Shown here one piece after another: positions 1-10,498 of a stretch of DNA of 64,000 nt. Below the pieces are notes generated by a model, which ran no database searches, had not been told where the DNA came from, and saw only the letters and a program-made list of their open reading frames with translations. The stretch comes from Hanleya hanleyi (Eukaryota > Mollusca > Polyplacophora > Lepidopleurida > Hanleyidae). The stretch lies in NCBI GenBank assembly GCA_036873755.1, contig JAVTVY010020335.1:1-64000 (forward strand), in the 5' to 3' direction. Both the position numbers and the translations under genes were made by a program. Positions within the stretch are counted from its first letter, which is position 1. Each line of letters opens with the position of its first letter.

Positions 1-29
1 AGGTTTCCACCGCGCCGCGGTGGAAACCT
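1..29. repeat. Perfect 14-bp-arm palindrome with CCACCGCGG motif
   Basis: Bases 1-14 are the exact reverse complement of bases 16-29, leaving a one-base loop. The arm carries TTTCCACCGCG, nearly the unit that is tandemly repeated at 48028-49165 and occurs twice at 28896-28945. It could be the core of another foldback element cut by the window edge (inference). Confidence 0.85.
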
Positions 30-46
30 TTACACCGCGCGCGCCG

Positions 47-184
47 GGGTCAAAGGTCAGTTCCGGCACCACCACCACCACCACCACCACCACCACCACC
101 ACCGGGCGTTGACGCCGGGGTCAAAGGTCAGTTCAGGTCACGTGAACGGAAGCGGAAGTGACCTCACAGAGGTCATATGCAAAT
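47..184. promoter_or_regulatory. Cluster of nuclear-receptor-like half-sites and an octamer
   Basis: Two copies of GGGTCAAAGGTCA (47-59 and 118-130) match the DR1 consensus bound by HNF4/RXR-type receptors. They lie in a duplicated block and flank a (CAC)n microsatellite at about 69-103. Next come AGGTCACGTGAAC (135-147), with a CACGTG E-box, an everted pair TGACCT-n5-AGGTCA (159-175), and ATGCAAAT (177-184), a perfect POU octamer. No gene start is visible next to it, so function is unproven; it may simply be the edge of the satellite. Confidence 0.35.
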
Positions 185-216
185 GTCACTTTCGAGCTCT
201 GAGCTCCACACAAAGA

Positions 217-3200
217 AAATCACACATGATAGTGTCAATATCAATGGAATGAACTGATGTGGTAAGGTTAGTACATGTACTTTAAATTCGTATTGACACT
301 ATCATGTGTGATTTACCTAACAAAGTACATGTACTAACCTTACCACATCAGTTCATTCCATTGGTATTGAAACTATCATGTGTGATTTACCTAACAAAGT
401 ACATGTACTAACCTTATCACATCAGCTCACTCCATTGGTATGGACACTATCAGGTGTGATTTACCAAACAAAGTCCATGTACTAACCTTACCAGATCAGT
501 TCATTCAATTGGTATTGAAACTATCATGTGTGATTTACCTAACAAAGTACATGTCCTAACCTTACCACATCAGTTCATTCCATTGGTATTGACACTATCA
601 TGTGTGATTTACCTAACAAAGTACATGTACTAACCTTACCACATCAGTTCATTCCATTGGTATTGACACTATCATGTGTGATTTACCTAACAAGGTACAG
701 GTACTAACCTTACCACATCAGTTCATTCCATTGGTATTGAAACTATCATGTGTGATTTACCTAACAAAGTACATGTACTAACCTTACCACATCAGTTCAT
801 TCTATTGGTATGGACACTATCAGGTGTGATTTACCAAACAAAGTACATGTACTAACCTTACCACATCAGTTCATTCCATTGGTATTGAAACTATCATGTG
901 TGATTGACCAAACAAAGTACATGTACTAACCTTACCACATCAGTTCATTCCATTGGTATTGACACTATCATGTGTGATTCATCAAACAAAGTACATGTAC
1001 TAACCTTACCGCATCAGTTCATTCCATTGGTATTGACACTATCATGTGTGATTTACCTAACAAAGTACATGTACTAACCTTACCACATCAGTTCATTCCA
1101 TTCGTGACACTATCAGGTGTGATTTACCTAACAAAGTACATGTACTAACCTTACCACATCAGTTCATTCCATTCGTATTGACACTATCAGGTGTGATTTA
1201 CCAAACAAAGTACATGTACTAACCTTACCACATCAGTTCATTCCATTGGCATTGACACTATCATGTGTGATTTACCTAACAAAGTACATGTACTAACCTT
1301 ACCACATCAATTCTTTCCATTGGTATGAATACTATCAGGTGTGATTTACCAAACAAAGTACATGTACTAACTTTACCACATCAGTTCATTCCATTGGCAT
1401 TGACACTATCATGTGTGATTTACCTAACAAAGTACATGTACTAACCTTACCACATCAGTTCATTCCATTGGTATTAAAACTATCATGTGTGATTTACCTA
1501 ACAAAGTACATGTACTAACCTTACCACATCAGTTCACTCCATTGGTATGGACACTATCAGGTGTGATTTACCAAACAAAGTACATGTACTAACCTTACCA
1601 GATCAGTTCATTCAATTGGTATTGAAACTATCATGTGTGATTTACCTAACAAAGTACATGTACTACCCTTACCACATCAGTTCATTCCATTGGTATTGAC
1701 ACAAGCATGTGTGATTTACCTAACAAAGTACATGTACTAACCTTACCACATCAGTTCATTCCATTGGTATTAACACTATCATGTGTGATTCACCAAACAA
1801 AGTACATGTACTAACCTTACCACATCAGTTCATTCCAGTGGTATTGAAACTATCATGTGTGATTTACCTAACAAAGTACATGTACTAACCTTACCACATC
1901 AGTTCACTCCATTCGTGACACTATCAGGTGTGATTTACCTAACAAAATACATGTACTAACCTTACCACATCAGTTCATTCCATTGGTATTGACACTATCA
2001 TGTGTGATTTACATAACAAAGTACATGTACTAACCTTACCACATCAGTTCATTCCATTGGTATTGACACTATCATGTGTGATTTACCTAACAAAGTACAT
2101 GTACTAACCTTACCACATCAGTTCACTCCATTGGTATTGACACTATCATGTGTGATTTACCTAACAAAGTACATGAACTAACCTTACCACATCAGTTCAT
2201 TCCATTCGTATTGACACTATCATGTGTGATTTACCTAACAAAGTACATGTACTAACCTTACCACATCAGTTCATTCCATTGGTATTGAAACTATCATGTG
2301 TGATTTACCTAACAAAGTACATGTACTAACCTTATCACATCAGCTCACTCCATTGGTATGGACACTATCAGGTGTGATTTACCAAACAAAGCCCATGTAC
2401 TAACCTTACCAGATCAGTTCATTCAATTGGTATTGAAACTATCATGTGTGATTTACCTAACAAAGTACATGTCCTTACCTTACCACATCAGTTCATTCCA
2501 TTGGTATTGACACTATCATGTGTGATTTACCTAACAAAGTACATGTACTAACCTTACCACATCAGTTCATTCCATTGGTATTGACACTATCATGTGTGAT
2601 TTACCTAACAAAGTACAGGTACTAACCTTACCACATCAGTTCATTCCATTGGTATTGACACTATCATGTGTGATTTACCTAACAAAGTACATGTACTAAC
2701 CTTATCACATCAGTTCATTCCATTGGTATTGAAACTATCATGTGTGATTTACCTAACAAAGTACATGTACTAACCTTACCACATCAGTTCATTCCATTGG
2801 TATTGACACTATCATGTGTGATTTACCTAACAAAGTACATGTACTAACCTTACCACATCAGTTCATTCCATTGGTATTGACACTATCATGTGTGATTCAT
2901 CTAACAAAGTACATGTACTAACCTTACCACATCAGTTCATTCCATTGGTATTGAAACTATCATGTGTGATTTACCTAACAAAGTACATGTACTAACCTTA
3001 CCACATCAGTTCACTCCATTCGTGACACTATCATGTGTGATTTACCTAACAAAGTACATGTACTAACCTTACCACATCAGTTCATTCCACTGGTATTGAC
3101 ACTATCATGTGTGATTTACCTAACAAAGTACATGTACTAACCTTACCACATCAGTTGATTCCATTGGTATTGACACTATCATGTGTGATTTACCTAACAA

Positions 3201-4945
3201 AGTACATGTACTAACCTTACCACATCAGTTCATTCCATTGGTATTGACACTATCATGTGTGATTGACCAAACAAAGTACATGTACTAACCTTACCACATC
3301 AGTTCACTCCATTCGTGACACTATCAGGTGTGATTTACCTAACAAAGTACATGTACTAACCTTACCACATCAGTTCATTCCATTGGTATTGACACTATCA
3401 TGTGTGATTCACCAAACACAGTACATGTACTAACCTTACCACATCAGTTCACTCCATTCGTGACACTATCAGGTGTGATTTACCTAACAAAGTACATGTA
3501 CTAACCTTACCACATCAGTTCATTCCATTGGTATTGACACTATCATGTGTGATTCACCAAACAAAGTACATGTACTAACCTTACCACATCAGTTCACTCC
3601 ATTCGTGACACTATCAGGTGTGATTTACCTAACAAAGTACATGTACTAACCTTACCACATCAGTTCATTCCATTGGTATTGACACTATCATGTGTGATTT
3701 ACCTAACAAAGTATATGTACTAACCTTACCACATCAGTTCATTCCATTGGTATTGACACTATCATGTGTGATTTACATAACAAAGTACATGTACTAACCT
3801 TACCACATCAGTTCATTCCATTGGTATTGACACTATCATGTGTGATTTACCTAACAAAGTACATGTACTAACCTTATCACATCAGTTCATTCCATTGGTA
3901 TTGACACTATCATGTGTGATTGACCAAACAAAGTACATGTACTAACCTTACCACATCAGTTCATTCCATTGGTATTGACACTATCATGTGTGATTTACCT
4001 AACAAAGTTCATGTACTAACCTTACCACATCGGTTCATTCCATTGGTATTGACACTATCAGGTGTGATTTACCTAACAAAGTACATGTACTAACCTTATC
4101 ACATCAGCTCACTCCATTGGTATGGACACTATCAGGTGTGATTGACCAAACAAAGTACATGTACTAACCTTACCACATCAGTTCATTCCATTGGTATTGA
4201 CACTATCATGTGTGATTGACCTAACAAAGTACATGTACTAACCTTATCACATCAGTTCATTCCATTGGTATTGACACTATCATGTGTGATTGACCAAACA
4301 AAGTACATGTACTAACCTTACCACATCAGTTCATTCCATTGGTATTGACACTATCATGTGTGATTTACCTAACAAAGTACAGGTACTAAACTTATCACAT
4401 CAGTTCATTCCATTGGTATTGACACTATCATGTGTGATTGACCAAACAAAGTACATGTACTAACCTTACCACATCAGTTCATTCCATTGGTATTGACACT
4501 ATCATGTGTGATTTACCTAACAAAGTACATGTACTAACCTTACCACATCGGTTCATTCCATTGGTATTGACACTATCAGGTGTGATTTACCTAACAAAGT
4601 ACATGTACTAACCTTACCACATCAGTTCATTCCATTGGTATTGACACTATCATGTGTGATTTACCTAACAAAGTACATGTATTAACCTTACCACATCAGT
4701 TCATTCCATTGGTATTGACACTATCATGTGTGATTTACCTAACAAAGTACATGTACTACTAACCTTACCACATCAGTTCATTCCATTGATATTGACACTA
4801 TCATGTGTGCTTTACCTAACAAAGTACATGTACTAACCTTACCACATCAGTTCACTCCATTGATATTGACACTATCATGTGTGATTGACCAAACAAAGTA
4901 CATGTACTAACCTTACCACATCAGTTCATTCCATTGATATTGACA
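217..4945. repeat. 74-bp satellite array (about 63 units) with inverted first unit
   Basis: Head-to-tail units of 74 bp, with a 70-bp variant lacking TATT, run to about 4945 and differ by only a few bases. Almost every unit carries the perfect palindrome GTACATGTAC. The first unit (217-283) lies in the opposite orientation to all the rest, making a head-to-head junction at about 284. Variant order shows higher-order structure: the block around 413-510 recurs at 2331-2430 (offset 1918 bp), and a 144-bp dimer (70+74) is repeated three times around 3313-3660. No coding potential. Confidence 0.95.
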
Positions 4946-5740
4946 TCCCTCAAATCGGAATGTACACCCCGAGAACTACAAGATGACACCTTCCAGGACG
5001 CATTCGAATCGTGAATAGCCCATCTCGACCCCAAATACCTTCATGTACTGCCCCAAAATGGCCTCTTTACTTACTACAACCAACTGCGCATGCGCAGATT
5101 AACGCGACTTTCATTCAAAAACACACCATTCTGACTCTATCGAACCGTGAATAGCCCATCTCGACCCCAAATACCTTCATGTACTGCCCGAAAATGTCCA
5201 CTTTCGCTACTACTCGTACCGATGACGTCATCGATGACGTCACAGATGACGTGAACAGCCCTTAAATCGGAATGTACACCCCGAGAACTACAAGATGACA
5301 CCTCACACGACGCATTCGAACCGTGAATAGTCCATCTCGACCCCAAATACCTTCATGTACTGCCCCAAAATGGCCACTTTACTTACTACAACCAACTGCG
5401 CATGCGCAGATTAACGCGACTTGCATTCAAAAACACACCATTCTGACTCTACCCCACACAAGCTTCACTTTGACACCTCACACGACCCATTCGAACCGTG
5501 AATAGCCCATCTCTACCCCAAACACACCCCTACATAGCACCCAAAATGCCTGGTTTCTATACTACGGGCCAGACTGCGCATGCGCAGACTATTGAACACG
5601 GACGAACCATTAGTGTAGTCAAGTGCTCCTCCACGAGAGCTTCAAAATAAGACCTCACTCGACCCCATTGGACCATTAGGGACTCACCTAGATTCCAACA
5701 TGTCCACCCCGTATGGGCCTATACACCCATAGCCATGCAG
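4946..5740. repeat. Tandem array of about 308-bp units
   Basis: A block beginning AATCGGAATGTACACCCCG occurs at about 4953 and again at about 5263, with partial copies between and after. Shared pieces include TGCGCATGCGCAG and CCCATCTCGACCCCAAATAC. At 5223-5252 it carries three TGACGT(C/G)A motifs (CRE-like). Short frames here are repeat by-products. Confidence 0.7.
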
Positions 5741-5764
5741 TATAGGCCTATGGGCCAACCCAGG

Positions 5765-6245
5765 CCTTGGTGACTTTTTTCAAAAATTTCACCGATTCGC
5801 TCCGCAACTCTTCCTATCGTGTTCTACATGATGAGACGAGTAAAACGAGACCCCACAACCCTACCGCAAATGTATAGAAGTACGTTTCCCAGGGGACAAA
5901 CATCGATCCTAATACTCCCAGTATGGGCCTATATGGGGCTCGGTGACTTTTTCAAAAATTTCACCGATTCGCACGGGGACACTTCTTATCATGTTCTAAA
6001 TGACGAGACGAGTAAAACGAAACCCCACAACCCTACCGCAAATGTATAGAAGTACGTTTCCCAGGGGGACAAACATTGATCCTAATACTCCCAGTATGGA
6101 CTATATGGGGCTCAGTGACTTTTTTCAAAAATTTCACCGATTCGCACGGGGACACTTCTTATCATGTTCTAAATGACGAGACGAGTAAAACGAAACCCCA
6201 CAACCCTACCGCAAATGTATAGAAGTAGGTTTCCCAGGATGGTCC
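5765..6245. repeat. Three copies of a 172-bp tandem unit
   Basis: TGACTTTTTTCAAAAATTTC or a near-identical string occurs at 5771, 5944 and 6116 (spacing 173 and 172 bp). The whole unit is nearly identical between copies, including GACGAGACGAGTAAAACGA. Confidence 0.85.
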
Positions 6246-6249
6246 TATA

Positions 6250-6495
6250 CCTCCCATACCCCATATAGGCATTTTCCCGTAATTTAGAATAAAGTCCGTA
6301 TTCCGTATTTTTTCAGGAAAATTTTTTACATACACCCACCCTGGAACTAGGGGGAGATAACTCTATTGACAGGCGAGCCCCGTTAAGCCCGGCGACCTAT
6401 ATACCACCCATACCCCATATAGGCATTTTCCCAGGTTTTTCGATAAAGTCCGTTTTCCGTTTTTTTTCAGGAAAAATTTTACATGCACCCACCCC
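6250..6495. repeat. Direct repeat pair, 154 bp apart
   Basis: CCCATACCCCATATAGGCAT begins near 6258 and again near 6408. Each copy is followed by a closely matching stretch that ends in a lysine-type A-run and ACCCACC. Confidence 0.7.
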
Positions 6496-6509
6496 ATTGC
6501 CTGAATGCC

Positions 6510-7310
6510 TCTTCACCTAGGCTTCACTTTGATACCTCACTCGACCCCATTGGACCATTAGGGCTCCCCTAGCTCCAACACGTCTATTTCCATACCCTTG
6601 GGCCACCGCGCATGCGCAGAATGACCCTAATTTAACCCCACACCCAGCCCATCAGATGCCCCTTCACGAATGCTTCACATCGATACCTCACTCGACCCAT
6701 TGGTCCATTAGGGGCTTCCCTAGATGCCAAAACGGCTATTTTCATACCCTTCGGCCACCGCGCATGCGCAGAATGACCCTAATTTAACCCCACACCCAGT
6801 CCATCAGATGTCCCTTCACATAAGCTTCACATCGATACCTCACTCGACCCCATTGGTCCATTAGGGGCTTCCCTAGATGCCAAAACGTCTATTTTCATAC
6901 CCTTCGGCCACCGCGCATGCGCAGAATGACCCTAATTCAACCCACACCCAGTCCATTAGATGCCCCTTCATGAATGCTTCACTTTGATACCTCACTCGAC
7001 CCCATCGATCCACTAGGGGCTTCCCTAGCTCCAAAACGTCTATTTTCATACCCTTGGGCCACCGCGCATGCGCAGAAGGCCGATATGTCAACCCCACACC
7101 CAACCCATTAGATGCCCCTTCACATAAGCTTCACTTTGATACCTCACTCGACCCCATCGGTCAACTAGGGGCTCCCATAGCTCCAAAAAGGCTATTTTCA
7201 TACCCTTCGGCCGCCGCGCATGCGCAGAAGGCCGATATGTCAACCCCACACCCAACCCATTAGATGCCCCTTCACCTAAGCTTCACTTTGATACCTCATT
7301 CGACCCCATC
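6510..7310. repeat. Tandem array of about 150-bp units
   Basis: Six units begin near 6523, 6672, 6826, 6976, 7126 and 7278. Each carries GATACCTCACTCGACCC, then GGGGCT(T)CCCTAG and CCGCGCATGCGCAGAA. A diverged seventh copy lies at about 5639. No credible coding sequence. Confidence 0.85.
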
Positions 7311-7650
7311 GGACCATTTTATCTAGGGACTACTTTTTCTCCGCGGAAGCTTTTTTCCGAGACCGAATTACCGCCAAAACCGCGGCCAAACCACATCACC
7401 GCGGATGAATACATTTTTTTTTTTTTGCCGGCACTATTTTTTTTTTTTTGGGGGGGGGGGAACTATAGTACACTTGACCTCTCCTCCCCGTTCCTCCCCA
7501 ATGACCTCTACATCCGGGGAGGATTTCCGTCCATTTACGCTTTTTAAAAAAAAAAAAATTGCTCCTCAATATTCAAATTTTTTAAGGGGAGATAACTCGA
7601 TTACTATACTGTATAACGCACGGTTCCTCGCTCCCGCCAGGGGGCGCTGA
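7311..7650. repeat. Low-complexity T, G and A runs
   Basis: Long homopolymers (T runs near 7410 and 7440, a G run near 7452, an A run near 7548) separate GC-rich pieces, one with ACCGCGG motifs (7370-7400). It is probably the junction of the satellite block with older sequence. No gene seen. Confidence 0.6.
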
Positions 7651-7814
7651 GGTCAACTTAACTTTAGATACGCTCTCTATACTACTAACGTGACTATTGC
7701 CCGACTTTAAAATGGTCTCTTGGGCGAAATTTGAAAACTAACAACACCTTCCTAAAACAGAAAATAATTTAGTCATTTAATTTGTTTTATTTACCACCGC
7801 TTTATATACCATGC

Positions 7815-8050
7815 TTCCTTAATGAGCTCTGTTCTTGGTCCTCTCTAGTTTTTAGCTATTTATTAACGACCTACCTGGTAATATCTTGAATAATATCCGC
7901 CTATTTGCCGACGATACCCGCCTCTACATACTTTCCAACTTTCAACTAAAATAATCAACTTCTGCACATCAACCATGATCCAAATGTTATCTCGCAGTGG
8001 GCTCGAACATGGCTTCTCAAATTTAATGCTGCTAAATATTAAATTGGTGA
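7815..8050 (+). pseudogene. Fossil non-LTR retrotransposon reverse transcriptase
   Basis: Conceptual translation gives pieces typical of CR1/Jockey-type reverse transcriptases. SSVLGPL ends at a TAG (7849-7851). After a one-base frameshift comes FINDLPGNI, then the catalytic box LFADDT (7901-7918), and after a further break NVISQWARTWLLKFNAAKY ending in TAA. Order and spacing match RT motifs 4-6. Stops and frameshifts show that it is dead. The fragment is about 235 bp of a roughly 2.5-3 kb ORF; no 3' UTR or target duplication was found. Confidence 0.8.
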
Positions 8051-9452
8051 AAATCAAAAGCAATTTAATGACCGTTGATCCTATAGTGTCACAAGTTGTT
8101 CTGTAGATGCTGAACTCAATAATCTGTTCACCTCTGAATGAGCACATGGTACCGTTAGGCCAAATATCCTTTTTTAGTATTGATTTTTTTTAGATGCATA
8201 TATTGATTATGAAGAAAATAATATACAATGCTATGTACTTACAATGATGCGTTGAACGGTTGTAGTGTAAATAGTTTTTTTAATTAATAAAACATATATT
8301 ACACACGTGTTTGCATTCTTTTCTCCATATTTTTTTTTGTCACAGGAAAATATTTACATCTAGCGTCAGTCAGATTATGTACAATCCATTTGTTCGTAGA
8401 AGTTACAGCAGCACATACCCGAATACTATACAAGGTAGTCCAAAAACTTATTTGGAATCTTCATTATATGTATAGCTGCATAATTGTGTATTATATTTAG
8501 TTGATGTGTCCTTGGGTCTGGTTCATACACTTCGCGTTTACCCTGGTTGTGGTTAAAGGTTTTGGTAAAACAAAAGGAACAATCAGCAGCATCGAGCCTT
8601 CTGTCAAAGACTGTATGAGGTTATAGTTAATGACAACCAGCTTGTGAATCTTGTCCCCGGCATTCCACATGAGATGAATATGACCTCGACCTCGTCCAAA
8701 ACAATAAACTTATGTTGGACGATCTGATGTCAAAAGTCAAAGAGCGTGAAAATTACCCACTTTTAACCAAATTGTTTTCATCCTCGTCTCCTATTTGATG
8801 AAACTGTGATTTTGGGTTACGGTGTGCTTGTGTAGTAAATTTGTGCTGTAGTATCAGGGTTCTCTAAAATAAGACGTTTAGTCATTTAGCCTTAAGTTTG
8901 TTCCACTTGCATCTTCGTTATTAATATGAAACATTTCAGCAACAGCCATGTGAGTAATAACGGTTTATTTTATTAGATCTACAATCGGGATTAAGGATCA
9001 AGCTAACTCGTCAGATGTTCATCCACAGAGGTCACATCTCGCGAGAGCTATTCACAGGCAATGGTTATCTTTAATCGTCTTCGCTAATCTTATGTTCTAG
9101 AAAATCCGGAAACCATATTTTTAGAAACTGGAAGAGTTATGAAGGCAAAATATCAGCTTGTATTCCTGAATGTCCTTGATAATGATATTATGTCGGATAT
9201 ACACCATAGGTCATCAACAATAATGAAACAGGCTCATTCGAGGAACAATCAATGATCACGTTATTAAAACCCTAGATATATAAACATTTGTCATTCAGGA
9301 CCATAGAAGCTGAGTATAGGCGAATCCTTCGGATCCTTCAAACGAACTACTACTGTGGACATTGAGCTATCTGAGTAGAGTAGTTTCTGTGAGTGAACGT
9401 TTGTGGACACTTCCTGGGAATGAAAAATTGTGGACGGGTGTTACGAGTGAAC
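8051..9452. other. 3' flank of GPCR gene 1; no gene seen
   Basis: AT-rich unique-looking sequence with no long frame, no convincing repeat and no RNA gene. It is downstream of the minus-strand gene 1 and should contain its 3' UTR and polyadenylation site, which I cannot place. Confidence 0.4.
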
Positions 9453-10498
9453 TCAGCTGGGATGTTCTTGAGTTATAGTGGATAGCGCAGGCAAATGATC
9501 TGGAATAGGTGACGTCTGCATGTGAACATCAGTACCGGTTGTCATTTGGTGATGATGCACTTCGGCGGAAAACTCTAGTGAGTGGTCTTGGATCGGCTGT
9601 TCCTTTGGATGGACGGTTCCAGATGACTCCTGATGTGGTCCAGTAGCCTCCCTTGAGAGTTCTGGACTGGGCGATTCCAGCGATTGAGCCGGGTTGTCGA
9701 CGGCTAGTTGTGAGTTTTCCGGTGAACTGGACATTTCCTCCTCATTTAGCGGAGTGGGTGCCCCCTTTCTTGACAAAGTTTTAATAATACATCCATTCAG
9801 ACTCCAGCACAGGTTGGTCGTAAACGCTAGGATTGACTTGAACTCTGCTTTGAATTCGGGATTTGTCGCGCCAACGATAAACCCGTTCAGGCAAGAACCG
9901 ATATAGGCTGTTGCTATGGAGACGATATATGCCTCCTGTGGGTAACTGTCATTCCAGTCGGAGAAGCTTATGATGGTATACGGGACCGAACAGACGAAGA
10001 AAAACGCACAGATTACAAATACTGATTTTGCCACTTTGACGGCATCGTTCGATCCCTTCCGATTTGGGCAGTGTTTCCTGCCGTATTGTTGTAAGCGTCG
10101 TTGACTCTGCCGTACGTGGAGAAATATTTTAATGTACGAGAAACACACAATGCTCATTGATAGGACGATGATCGCGAAGAGAGCGAAAGAGTGAGACGAA
10201 CGGTCGTAAAAACATTGGTGAAGCTTGGGGTCGAAGTGTAGCTGAAGCTGATTTATTCCCACGAGATATGGTATGTTCACCAAAAAGCAGACGACCCAAC
10301 AGGCAACTGCGGCTATGATGGCGCCTTTACGACCAAACAACCTCTGATATTTTGCTGCACAACAAATGAATATATAGCGGCTGAATCCCACCAGGGTGTA
10401 AGTAAGAACGAGACATAATACGCATATCACAACCAGACTACCCACCATCTTGCATAAGGCCCCGGTCATCTCAACGGATGCCTTGCCCTTAATCGCAC
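9453..10498 (-). CDS. GPCR gene 1, exon 3 (TM3 to C-terminus)
   Basis: The acceptor AACAG lies just upstream of 10498 and the stop codon is at 9453-9455. The reading enters in phase 1 (G from exon 2 plus GT) and continues AIKGKASVEMTGALCK. It encodes TM3-TM7 and the long hydrophilic tail. The start inside this exon at 10469 is only an internal methionine. Confidence 0.88.

Noticed and set aside
217..4945. CRISPR-like array
   Set aside because: Units are contiguous 74-bp repeats with no unique spacers, in animal DNA.
5137..7263. Short frames of 60-81 codons in the tandem arrays
   Set aside because: They repeat with the array unit and depend on repeat phase, so are not independent genes.
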